Shown one piece after another: positions 8,824 through 17,164 of a stretch of DNA of 64,000 nucleotides. Each line of letters starts with the position of its first letter. Position 1 is the stretch's first letter. Position numbers and translations under genes: made by a program. A model generated the notes under the pieces. The model did not search any database. It saw only the letters and a program-made list of their open reading frames with translations, and was not told the DNA's origin. Source of the stretch: QZKY01 sp942492925 (GTDB taxonomy: Bacteria > Pseudomonadota > Gammaproteobacteria > Burkholderiales > Burkholderiaceae_D); contig OW818641.1 of assembly GCA_942492925.1 (NCBI GenBank), positions 620,001 to 684,000 of the forward strand. Direction: 5' to 3'.

Positions 8824-9151
8824 GTGAAGCAAGCCAGACAGTCGCCGGTTGCCGCGCAAGCGGCAGCGGGAGGAAGGTCCGGACACCATAGAGCGGGGTG
8901 ACGGCTAACGGCCGTCCGCTGAAAGCCGCAAGGTATAAGGCGAGGAACAGGGCCACAGAGACGAGCGTATTAAGTTACGGTGAAACGCGGTAACCTCCAC
9001 CTGGTGCAATTCCAAATAGGCACGCATTGAGGCGGCTCGCGGAGCGTGCGGGTAGGAAGCTCGAGCGCCGGAGCAATCCGGCGCCTAGATGAATGACTGT
9101 CATAGCGGCGCAAGCCGCCGTAACAGAATCCGGCCTATCGGCTTGCTTCAC
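8824..9151 (+). ncRNA. rnpB: RNase P RNA, bacterial class A
   Basis: Catalytic RNA of RNase P, which cuts the 5' leader from tRNA precursors. The ends pair: GTGAAGCAAGCC at 8824-8835 with GGCTTGCTTCAC at 9140-9151 (helix P1). Conserved core blocks are visible: GGAGGAAGGTCCGGAC near 8870-8885, the GAGGAACAGGGCCACAGAGA segment around 8941-8960, GGTGAAACGCGGTAACCTCC around 8980, and ACAGAATCCGGCCTAT before the end. A T6 run at 9152-9157 follows P1 directly and should act as the terminator. Length, about 328 nt, is typical for betaproteobacteria. Confidence 0.95.
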
Positions 9152-9157
9152 TTTTTT

Positions 9158-9466
9158 GATGCTTGGTTTTTGAATTGGCAGTAACGGCAACACCGCTCAT
9201 GGCCATTTTTTCAGCAACTTCCCCGTTTCCCCCTCCCTGTTAGTCGCTTCCCCAGACGAATCCGAAAAAACGCGGACCAGTTTCCCTCTGGAGCGGCTTC
9301 ACATTTTTCCGACACACGGCAAAAAGCGCCAGAGCTAAGACTCCACATTCAGTGTGCATTGTAAGTCTCTAATTTATTGGGAGAAACCCTTGCAGAATGT
9401 GCGTCAAGGACGTGCGCTAAGTCTTTGACTTCATTGATAAAAATCGTGTTTTGTGTCGGAAATTGC
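9158..9466. other. intergenic region between rnpB and the dcw promoter
   Basis: Roughly 310 bp with no supported gene. Short open frames exist but have neither a plausible ribosome-binding site nor recognisable sequence. TTGACT at 9425-9430 could belong to a second upstream promoter for the dcw cluster. I see nothing else. Confidence 0.5.
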
Positions 9467-9495
9467 TTGACCGCCCAGAAACCTTACTCTAAAGT
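9467..9495 (+). promoter_or_regulatory. predicted sigma-70 promoter of the dcw cluster
   Basis: TTGACC (9467-9472), a 17-bp spacer, then TAAAGT (9490-9495). The -10 box overlaps the first MraZ box, which would let MraZ block initiation. Confidence 0.5.
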
Positions 9496-9540
9496 GGCCG
9501 CAAGTGTGAAAAAGTGTTTTTTTGTGGGAAATTTTGTGAG
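9491..9540 (+). promoter_or_regulatory. MraZ box array (mraZ operator)
   Basis: GTG triplets occur at 9494, 9504, 9514 and 9524, exactly 10 bp apart, three with AAAGTG/CAAGTG context, and a fifth near 9536. Direct GTG(G/T)-type repeats with 10-bp period upstream of mraZ are the known binding site of the MraZ regulator. The array lies between the predicted promoter and the mraZ start at 9601. Confidence 0.65.
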
Positions 9541-9600
9541 CGAAAGCGCCCGGTTTTTCGTCGCGGAAATTTGCTGGAAAAAGGGATAGGGGAATTGTCC

Positions 9601-10029
9601 ATGTTTCAAGGACCGTCTGCAATCAATCTGGATGCCAAAGGCCGTTTGTCGATCCCGGCAAGGCACCGTGACGCGCTGACGCTGCAGTGCGAAGGGCGTG
9701 TCACGCTGACGAAACATCCGGATGGCTGTTTGCTGCTGTTCCCGCGCCCTTCCTGGGAAAAACTGCGTCAGGAAATCGCCTCGTGGCCGATCGCGGCGCG
9801 TGCGTGGCAGCGCATTTTTCTCGGCAATGCTGTGGACGTGGAACTGGATTCCGCAGGGCGCATTTTGATTGCGCCGGAATTGCGCCAAGCTGCAGGGTTG
9901 ACGCGCGACGTGATGATGCTGGGGATGGGCGGTCACTTCGAGATTTGGGACGAGGCCAAGTACGCTGCGAGCGAAGCCGAAACCATTGCTGCCGGCATGC
10001 CGGAAGCCTTGCGCGATTTTTCATTCTGA
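9601..10029 (+). CDS. mraZ: transcriptional regulator MraZ
   Basis: MraZ is a ring-forming AbrB-fold DNA-binding protein that represses its own dcw promoter. The 142-residue length is normal. The N-terminal repeat begins MFQGPSAINLDAKGRLSIPARHR and a second copy of the fold carries VDVELDSAGRILIAPELRQAAG; both contain the family D-x-(K/A)GR(L/I)xxP core. The start at 9601 is preceded by AGGGG; the open frame extends upstream into the MraZ box array but that part is not protein-like. rsmH follows after nine bases, so they are co-transcribed, as is usual. Confidence 0.95.
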   Translation: MFQGPSAINLDAKGRLSIPARHRDALTLQCEGRVTLTKHPDGCLLLFPRPSWEKLRQEIASWPIAARAWQRIFLGNAVDVELDSAGRILIAPELRQAAGLTRDVMMLGMGGHFEIWDEAKYAASEAETIAAGMPEALRDFSF

Positions 10030-10038
10030 AGGGCGGCA

Positions 10039-11013
10039 ATGACAAATCCCGCGGTGTCGGCTCACATGCATCGCACGGTACTACTGGATGAAGCTGTGGA
10101 AGCGTTGGCGATCGAAGGCGATCGCGTCGAAGGAATATACGTGGACGGCACCTTTGGGCGTGGTGGACACAGTCGCAAGATTCTGGAAAAGCTTGGCAAG
10201 CAGGGCCGGTTGATCGCATTTGACAAGGATGCAGAGGCGATTGCGGTCGCGCGCAACATTGCCGACAAACGCTTTGAAATCGTGCACGACAGTTTTGCCG
10301 CGTTGGAAGGCGTGTTGCAAGCGCGCGGGATCACGCAGTTGACAGGTGTGTTGCTGGATTTGGGGATTTCGTCGCCGCAGGTGGATGAGGCCGGGCGCGG
10401 ATTCAGTTTCCGGCAAGACGGACCGCTGGACATGCGGATGGATGCCACCAGGGGAATGTCGGCGGCGGAATGGCTGGCGACGGAAACCGAAAAAAACATT
10501 GAAAAGGTGATACGCGAATATGGGGAAGAACGGTTTGCTTTTCAGATTGCAAAGGCGATTGTGGCTGGCCGGACGGTCCAGCCAATTTCAAGCACACGAC
10601 AGCTTGCCCAAATCGTCGCAGACGCAGTTAAGACCCGCGAAAACGGCAAGGATCCAGCAACCCGTACTTTTCAGGCTATACGGATTTTCATCAATAAAGA
10701 ACTCGAGGACCTGGAGATAGGACTTGAGGCGGCTTACCGGCATTTGTCACCGAAAGGGAGATTGGTGGTGATCAGCTTCCACTCGCTCGAAGACAGAATG
10801 GTGAAACAGTTCATGGCGACGCATGCACACGTCGCGCAGCCGGATCGTCGTCTGCCGATCCGCGCGAAGGATTTACCGAAGCCGAATTTGAAATTGGTGG
10901 CGAAGTACAAGCCGTCGTCCCAGGAAGTGGCGGCCAATCCGCGCGCCCGCTCGGCCATCATGCGCGTATGCGAACGTGTATCCGAGATTTCGGCAACAGG
11001 AGGCCGCCCATGA
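10039..11013 (+). CDS. rsmH: 16S rRNA m4C1402 methyltransferase RsmH (MraW)
   Basis: RsmH methylates N4 of C1402 in 16S rRNA in the decoding centre, using S-adenosylmethionine. The protein is 324 residues. The conserved start HRTVLLDEAVEAL, the SAM motif VDGTFGRGGHS, GVLLDLGISSPQVDEAGRGFSF, and the C-terminal VISFHSLEDRMVK and NPRARSAIMRVCE blocks are all present. GAAGGGCGG precedes ATG 10039; a later ATG at 10066 would start closer to the conserved block. Its TGA overlaps the ftsL ATG as ATGA. Confidence 0.96.
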   Translation: MTNPAVSAHMHRTVLLDEAVEALAIEGDRVEGIYVDGTFGRGGHSRKILEKLGKQGRLIAFDKDAEAIAVARNIADKRFEIVHDSFAALEGVLQARGITQLTGVLLDLGISSPQVDEAGRGFSFRQDGPLDMRMDATRGMSAAEWLATETEKNIEKVIREYGEERFAFQIAKAIVAGRTVQPISSTRQLAQIVADAVKTRENGKDPATRTFQAIRIFINKELEDLEIGLEAAYRHLSPKGRLVVISFHSLEDRMVKQFMATHAHVAQPDRRLPIRAKDLPKPNLKLVAKYKPSSQEVAANPRARSAIMRVCERVSEISATGGRP

Positions 11014-11282
11014 AAGCGCGCCTGAATCCTATTTTGGCCCTGTGCCTAGTGGCGTGCGCCTTGTTTTTGGTGCACTCGCAGTATCAGTCGCGGCGTTTGT
11101 TTGTCGAACTGGAGCGTGCGCAAGCGCAAACGCGCCAGTTGGAAATCGAAGCGCGGCAGCTGCAACTGGAGCAATCGAAGTTATCGCAACACGCCCGCAT
11201 CGAATCGGTGGCGAAACGCAATTTGAACATGCTTGGCGTCAAGCCGAGTGAGACGGTTTATCTGACCCTGGAGGCGAAGTGA
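11010..11282 (+). CDS. ftsL: cell division protein FtsL
   Basis: FtsL is a small bitopic membrane protein that forms the FtsQLB complex and relays activation to FtsW-FtsI at the septum. This copy is 90 residues: a short cytoplasmic N-terminus, one membrane helix (about residues 7-24, LNPILALCLVACALFLV), then a periplasmic coiled coil rich in Leu, Gln and Glu heptads. The start codon at 11010 overlaps the rsmH stop; the stop overlaps the GTG start of ftsI, so translation is probably coupled on both sides. Sequence is poorly conserved in this family, so the call rests on size, topology and position. Confidence 0.92.
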   Translation: MKARLNPILALCLVACALFLVHSQYQSRRLFVELERAQAQTRQLEIEARQLQLEQSKLSQHARIESVAKRNLNMLGVKPSETVYLTLEAK

Positions 11283-13056
11283 AGCGACTGGCCACCATCG
11301 CGAACAGTCCACGCGTTGCAAACGCGAAGGGCGCGCCTTTTTCAGCGAATCCGATGTTGGCCGTGAAGCTGCCGTCCTGGCGGTCGCGTTTCGTTCTGTT
11401 TGTTATTTTCCTGTGGCTTGCTGATGCTGGCTGGACGTGCTGTGTGGTTGCAAGGATGGTCGACCAGCTTCCTGCAGAAAAAAGGGCGAGTCGCGTTTTG
11501 CGCGAACACTCGAGTTGCCGGCAACGCGCGGCAAGATACTGGATCGCAATGGTCAGGTGCTCGCGTCCAGTATTCCGGTCAAGGCTATTTGGGCCATTCC
11601 CGAAGATGTAAAAGCAGCCCCAAAAGACAAATTGCGTGAACTGGCCCGGTTGCTGGAGATGAGCGAACGGGATTTAAGCAAGAAGCTGGATTCGGAAAAA
11701 GGTTTCGTTTATCTCAAGCGGCAGGTTGAGCCGGAGGTGGCCGACGCGGTCGTGAAGCTGGGCATTCCGGGTATCCAAACGAAAAAAGAATACAAGCGTT
11801 ACTACCCGGAAGGTCCGGTGATGGCGCATGTCGTTGGCTTCACGAATGTCGAAGGCAAGGGTCAGGAAAGCATGGAACTGGCTTATCAGGAAATGCTGGC
11901 TGGCATCGACGGCAATCGTCGCGTGATCAAAGATCGATTGGGTAACATCGTCGAAGACATGCGCGCGGTACGTGAACCACAGGATGGAAAAGATCTGGTG
12001 CTGTCGATCGATAATCGCATTCAGTACATCGCTCACGCGCAACTGAAAGATGCGGTGGAAATGCACAAAGCCAAAGCGGGCGGCATCGTGGTGCTGGATG
12101 TGCGAACCGGCGAGGTGCTGGCGCTGGCCAATTTGCCGACGTACAACCCCAATAATCGCAAAGGCTTGTCCGGCGCACAGTTGCGCAACCGCGTGATCAC
12201 GGACACGTTCGAGCCCGGCTCCACCATCAAACCGTTTGCCGTGGCGTTGGCGCTTGAAAAAGAGATCGTCAAACCGACGACCTTGATCCAGACGGCGCCG
12301 GGGAAGATGAAGATCGGCAATCGAACGATCAGCGATTCGCATCCGCTCAAAACGCTGACGGTGGAAGAGATTATCGAAAAATCCTCCAACATCGGTACGG
12401 CCAAGATGGCGCTGCAAATGCAGCCGCAAGATATGTGGGAAATGTTCACGACAGTCGGGTTCGGCCAGCAGCCTAAAATCGGTTTCCCTGGCGCGGCAGC
12501 CGGACGGGTGCGTCCCTACGAATCCTGGCGTCCGATTGAACAGGCCACGATGAGTTATGGTCACGGCATTTCGATGTCGCTGCTGCAAGTGGCGCGTTCG
12601 TACATGATTTTTGCGCGTAATGGCGACCTCATTCCAGTGAGCTTTCAGAAAACCACGACGCAACCCATCGGCCAGCGTGTGATTTCGGAAGACACGGCCC
12701 AGGCGATGCGCAAGATGATGGAGATGGCTGCCGGGCCGGATGGTACGGCGCCTCGGGCACAAGTGGCGGGCTATCGTGTGGCGGGCAAGACAGGAACGGC
12801 ACACAAGCTGCAGGATGGAAAGTACGTCAAACAGTACGTGTCCTCGTTTGTCGGGTTTGCGCCAGCATCCAATCCGCGCATCATCGTGGCTGTCATGATT
12901 GACGAGCCGTCCAACGGCAAATATTTCGGTGGTGAGGTGGCTGCACCGATTTTCTCTGCGGTGGCAGCCAATGCCTTGCGCACGATGAACGTGCCGCCGG
13001 ATTCGCTCAGGACGCATGTCGTTATTCCGGCACATGGCGTGAGGGAGAGCATCTGA
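11279..13056 (+). pseudogene. ftsI: peptidoglycan transpeptidase FtsI (PBP3), reading frame broken twice as sequenced
   Basis: FtsI is the septal transpeptidase. The GTG at 11279 overlaps the ftsL stop and encodes a normal N-terminus (...KLPSWRSRFVLFVIFLWL) up to about 11419. The expected continuation LMLAGRAVWLQGWSTSFLQKKG is one frame on (11421-11486), and ESRFARTLELPATRGKI and the remaining ~520 residues are one frame further (from 11488 to 13056). Each junction needs the removal of one base: near 11420, and in AAAAAAGGGC at 11478-11487. The rest is intact, with penicillin-binding motifs STIKPF, SSN and KTGTA. An internal GTG at 11437 would give a protein lacking the membrane anchor. Because FtsI is essential, sequencing or assembly error is the likeliest cause; real decay or recoding is less likely. 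Its TGA overlaps the murE ATG. Confidence 0.85.
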
Positions 13057-14579
13057 TGATCAAACACGCTCCGCACATCACGAAAATTCTCGACTGGATG
13101 GCATCCATTGCACCGGGGGCACACCTGTATTCCGATTCGCGCGAAGTGGCGGCGCGAACGACAGGCGACGCCATCTTCATGGCGTACCCCGGCGATGAAG
13201 CGGATGGGCGCAACTATATTGCGCACGCCATTCAATCGGGCGCGAAAGCCGTGGTGCACGAAGGGGAGAATTTTGATTGGCAACCCGAATGGGCCGTTCC
13301 GCATCTGGCCGTCAGCAATTTGAAGCACATGGCGGGACCGATCGCCGCTGCGCACTATCGTCATCCGGATGCGGACATGTTTACCGTGGCGGTGACGGGC
13401 ACGAATGGCAAGACATCGTGTACGCAATGGCTGGGGAGCGTGATGTCGCATCAAAACGATCCCGCTGCGGTAATCGGGACGCTGGGCGTTGGCATTTGCC
13501 ATGGCAGCGCTTGCGAGGAACATCACGCAACCGGTTACACCACGCCGGATGCTGTCATGTTGCAGCGCAGGCTGGCGACGTTAAAAGCAAAAGGGGTGAC
13601 GTCGCTTGCCATCGAAGCGTCTTCCATCGGATTGGATCAAGGCCGGTTGAATGGCATGCACGTCGACGTCGCGCTCTTTACCAACTTCACGCGCGACCAC
13701 ATGGACTATCACGGCAGCATGGAAGCCTATGAGACGGCAAAGCGCTTGCTGTTTGCGTGGCCGGGGCTGAAGTACCTCATCATCAATGCGGACGATGCAC
13801 TCGGCGAAAAACTGATCCAGCACTATCGCGATAAGTTGCCGATCATCGCTTACAGTCTGAGCGCGAATGCGCCGGACAATGTGCCGACCTTGCGGGCGAG
13901 CGGCATTCGCTCACGCCCGGCCGGAACGGAATTTCACGTCGATTCGCCGTTCGGTACGGCACGCGTGACGACGCATCTCGTTGGACAATTTAATGTTAGC
14001 AATGTGCTTGGCGTACTGGGTGTTTTGCTGGCGAAAGGCATGGCGTGGGAGGCAGCGATCGACGCCATCAGCACGCTCTACCCGGTTCCGGGGCGCATGC
14101 AGCAATTGGGCGGGAAAGAGTCGCCGATGATCGTAATCGATTATGCCCACACACCAGACGCGCTGGGAAAAGCACTCGTCGCCTTGCGTCAAATATCCAC
14201 GGAACGGGAAGGCCAGCTCTGGTGCGTTTTCGGATGCGGCGGCGATCGCGATCCCGGTAAACGTCCGCAAATGGGCGCGGTGGCCGAAACGGCCGATCAT
14301 GTGATTGTGACCAGCGACAATCCGCGCAGCGAAGAACCGCAAGACATCATGCAGCAAATTATGGGAGGCATGAAGATCGAAGCGCAGGCGGTGGAAGATC
14401 GCGCCGCTGCGATTTTACAGGCGGTCAAGCAAGCCCAAAAACACGACGTTATTTTGATTGCGGGCAAAGGTCATGAAGCTTATCAGGAAGTGAAAGGAAC
14501 GAAGTATCCATTTGCCGATGCCGATCATGCAGCACTGGCACTGGCCGCACGCATCACCATGAAGCGGGGGAGTGAATGA
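13056..14579 (+). CDS. murE: UDP-MurNAc-L-Ala-D-Glu:meso-diaminopimelate ligase
   Basis: MurE adds the third residue of the peptidoglycan stem peptide in the cytoplasm, with ATP. The protein is 507 residues, normal for the family. The P-loop VTGTNGKTS lies about one fifth along, the central-domain Mur motifs and carbamylated-Lys region follow, and the C-terminal TSDNPRSEEP carries the DNPR motif that selects meso-diaminopimelate rather than lysine, consistent with a Gram-negative wall. ATG 13056 shares a base with the ftsI TGA (TGATG), and the stop overlaps murF by four bases (ATGA). Confidence 0.96.
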   Translation: MIKHAPHITKILDWMASIAPGAHLYSDSREVAARTTGDAIFMAYPGDEADGRNYIAHAIQSGAKAVVHEGENFDWQPEWAVPHLAVSNLKHMAGPIAAAHYRHPDADMFTVAVTGTNGKTSCTQWLGSVMSHQNDPAAVIGTLGVGICHGSACEEHHATGYTTPDAVMLQRRLATLKAKGVTSLAIEASSIGLDQGRLNGMHVDVALFTNFTRDHMDYHGSMEAYETAKRLLFAWPGLKYLIINADDALGEKLIQHYRDKLPIIAYSLSANAPDNVPTLRASGIRSRPAGTEFHVDSPFGTARVTTHLVGQFNVSNVLGVLGVLLAKGMAWEAAIDAISTLYPVPGRMQQLGGKESPMIVIDYAHTPDALGKALVALRQISTEREGQLWCVFGCGGDRDPGKRPQMGAVAETADHVIVTSDNPRSEEPQDIMQQIMGGMKIEAQAVEDRAAAILQAVKQAQKHDVILIAGKGHEAYQEVKGTKYPFADADHAALALAARITMKRGSE

Positions 14580-15967
14580 AAACGACACTGTCTCAATTGC
14601 AGGCCTGGGTTGCCGGATCGCGCCTGATCGGAGAGGCGGAAGTGACGGGGGTCTCGACCGATAGTCGGAACGTGGCGCCAGGCAATGTGTTCTTGGCCCT
14701 GCGCGGCGAACGCTTCGACGCGCACGATTTTTTAATCGACGTGATTGCCAATGGTGCTGCGGCAGTGGTGGTCGAGCGTGTGCCAGCAGGGTTGTCTGTT
14801 CCCGCGCTGGTGGTGCCGGATACGCGGAGGGCGCTCGGCGAGATTGCACGGGGCTGGCGACAGCAGTTTACGGTGCCGCTCATTGGCGTGACGGGCAGCA
14901 ATGGCAAGACGACGGTCAAGGAAATGATTGCCGCGATACTGACCGAAGCTTTCGGCGCAGAAGGCTGTCTCGCGACGCGCGGGAATCTGAACAACGAAAT
15001 CGGTGTGCCGCAGACCATTTTGCGGCTGACAGACGAGCATCGCGCAGCGGTTGTCGAACTTGGCATGAATCACCCGGGCGAAATTGCGCTGCTGGCTTCC
15101 ATCGCACAGCCGACGATTGGGTTGGTGAACAACGCGCAGCGCGAGCATCAGGAATTCATGCAAAGCGTGGAAGCGGTCGCCAGAGAAAACGGTTCTGTCA
15201 TTGTGGCACTGCCCGAATCAGGCACGGCGGTTTTCCCCGCAGACGACGCCTACACGCCGGTGTGGCGCGAACTTGCCGCAGCCACTGGCAAACGCAAAAC
15301 CATTACATTTGGTTTGGCGGGGAATGCCGACGTGATTGGGAGCTACCGCCCCACGGATTTCGGCAGTGACGTGATGCTGGATATCAAAGGCCGCAAGCTT
15401 TCCATCCGGCTCTCGGCCGCCGGAGAACATAACGTGCGCAACGCCCTGGCAGCTGTGGCATGCGCGTGTGCGATGGGGCTCGACGTGGAAACGATTGCGC
15501 GCGGCTTGCAGCATTTTTCGCCGGTGAGCGGCCGCATGCAACGCAAGCAGGCCGCCAATGGTGCCGTTGTGATTGACGACACCTACAACGCCAATCCGGA
15601 TTCCGTGCTGGCGGCGATCGACGTGCTGGCGCAAGCTGCTGCGCCCCGCATTCTGGTACTGGGCGACATGGGAGAAGTCGGTAATCAGGGCAAGGAATTT
15701 CATGAAGAAGTCGGTGCGCGTGCCGCACAGCGCGGCATCGAGCATTTGTTGACACTGGGTGAGTTGACGCGTCATGCGTCGCAGGCGTTTGGCACCAACG
15801 CCAAACACCATCACGATTTGGAAAGCTTGCTGCATTCACTGAATGCGGTACTGACGGCAGAGGCAACCGTGTTGGTAAAAGGGTCGCGTTTCATGCAAAT
15901 GGAACGCGTCGTGCGCCGATTGGAAGGCGAACAACGGGTAAACGAATTCAAAGAAGGAACGCACTAA
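14576..15967 (+). CDS. murF: UDP-MurNAc-tripeptide:D-Ala-D-Ala ligase
   Basis: MurF adds the D-Ala-D-Ala dipeptide to give UDP-MurNAc-pentapeptide. The 463-residue protein has the Mur ligase layout: substrate domain with STDSRNVAPGNVFLALRG near residue 27, the P-loop VTGSNGKTTVKEM near residue 105, and a C-terminal domain containing DDTYNANPDS and LGDMGEVG. It starts in an ATGA overlap with murE and ends in TAATG, where the A is the first base of the mraY ATG, so translation is coupled along the operon. Confidence 0.96.
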   Translation: MKTTLSQLQAWVAGSRLIGEAEVTGVSTDSRNVAPGNVFLALRGERFDAHDFLIDVIANGAAAVVVERVPAGLSVPALVVPDTRRALGEIARGWRQQFTVPLIGVTGSNGKTTVKEMIAAILTEAFGAEGCLATRGNLNNEIGVPQTILRLTDEHRAAVVELGMNHPGEIALLASIAQPTIGLVNNAQREHQEFMQSVEAVARENGSVIVALPESGTAVFPADDAYTPVWRELAAATGKRKTITFGLAGNADVIGSYRPTDFGSDVMLDIKGRKLSIRLSAAGEHNVRNALAAVACACAMGLDVETIARGLQHFSPVSGRMQRKQAANGAVVIDDTYNANPDSVLAAIDVLAQAAAPRILVLGDMGEVGNQGKEFHEEVGARAAQRGIEHLLTLGELTRHASQAFGTNAKHHHDLESLLHSLNAVLTAEATVLVKGSRFMQMERVVRRLEGEQRVNEFKEGTH

Positions 15968-17136
15968 TGTTGCTTTGGCTTGCACAATTTTTCAAACAGG
16001 ACATCGGTATCCTGCGCCTGTTCAACTTCATCACGTTTCGCGCGGTATTTGCGACGCTGACGGCGTTGTCGATCGGGTTGATCGCCGGACCGGCGGTGAT
16101 CCGGATGCTGACGAAGATGAAAGTCGGGCAGGCGGTGCGCATGGATGGTCCCCAAACGCATCTCGTGAAATCGGGGACGCCGACGATGGGCGGCGTGCTG
16201 GTGTTGATCGGGATTGGCGTGTCGACGCTGTTGTGGGCAGATTTATCCAATCGCTTTGTCTGGGTGGTGCTGATTGTCACGCTGGGTTACGGTGCCATCG
16301 GTTGGGTGGACGATTACCGGAAAGTGGTGCGCAAGGATCCCAAGGGGATGCTGTCGAAGGAAAAATATTTCTGGCAATCGCTGATTGGCATGACAGCGGC
16401 GGTTTATCTCGCTTTCTGTGTCTCGGCGTCGAGCAATACCAAAGTTTGGGAATTGTTTGTGACGTGGGTGCAGTCCGGGTTCACGCTCGATTTGCCGCGC
16501 ACTGCCGACCTGATTGTGCCGTTCTTCAAATCGATACGTTACCCCTTGGGTGTGTGGGGCTTCATCGCGCTGACTTATTTTGTCATTGTGGGAACGAGCA
16601 ACGCCGTCAATCTGACCGATGGCCTCGACGGTTTGGCCATCATGCCGACGGTGATGGTGGGCTCGGCGCTCGGTATTTTTGCCTATCTGACCGGCCATGC
16701 AACGTATTCGCGTTACCTGTTCATCCCGTTCATTCCGGGTGCGGGCGAACTGCTGATCTTCTGCGGTGCGATGGCGGGCGCGGGGCTGGCGTTCCTGTGG
16801 TTTAACGCGCATCCGGCGCAAGTCTTTATGGGCGATGTGGGGGCCTTGGCGCTGGGCGGCGCGCTGGGCACGATTGCGGTCATCGTGCGTCAGGAAATTG
16901 TCTTGTTCATCATGGGGGGTATTTTCGTGGTCGAAACCTTATCCGTGATGATTCAGGTGTCTTACTTCAAGTACACCAAGAAAAAATATGGCGAAGGGCG
17001 ACGCATTTTGCGCATGGCCCCCTTGCACCACCATTTCGAGCAGAAAGGGTGGAAAGAAACGCAGGTCGTGATTCGTTTCTGGATCATCACGATCATGCTG
17101 GTGCTGTTTGGTTTGGCGACGTTGAAGTTGCGTTAA
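15967..17136 (+). CDS. mraY: phospho-MurNAc-pentapeptide transferase MraY
   Basis: MraY moves phospho-MurNAc-pentapeptide to undecaprenyl phosphate, making lipid I at the inner membrane. The protein is 389 residues with about ten membrane segments. Family motifs: VDDYRKVVRKDPKGM (catalytic Asp pair), NLTDGLDGLAIMP, and near the C-terminus LHHHFEQKGWKE. Full length. The start overlaps the murF stop by one base; murD follows after 28 bp, a slightly looser junction than elsewhere in the cluster. Confidence 0.97.
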   Translation: MLLWLAQFFKQDIGILRLFNFITFRAVFATLTALSIGLIAGPAVIRMLTKMKVGQAVRMDGPQTHLVKSGTPTMGGVLVLIGIGVSTLLWADLSNRFVWVVLIVTLGYGAIGWVDDYRKVVRKDPKGMLSKEKYFWQSLIGMTAAVYLAFCVSASSNTKVWELFVTWVQSGFTLDLPRTADLIVPFFKSIRYPLGVWGFIALTYFVIVGTSNAVNLTDGLDGLAIMPTVMVGSALGIFAYLTGHATYSRYLFIPFIPGAGELLIFCGAMAGAGLAFLWFNAHPAQVFMGDVGALALGGALGTIAVIVRQEIVLFIMGGIFVVETLSVMIQVSYFKYTKKKYGEGRRILRMAPLHHHFEQKGWKETQVVIRFWIITIMLVLFGLATLKLR

Positions 17137-17164
17137 AACCGGGTGAAAGAGATCTTCAAGGCGA

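Noticed and set aside
9361..9600. Longer MraZ reading frame and small frames upstream of mraZ
   Set aside because: The upstream part coincides with the promoter and MraZ boxes; the conserved MraZ N-terminus begins at 9601.
11478..11487. Programmed frameshifting at the A6G3 run in ftsI
   Set aside because: A6G is a known slippery type for -1 shifts, but here a +1 is needed, no stimulatory structure is evident, and a second unrelated shift lies 60 bases upstream. Base error is simpler.
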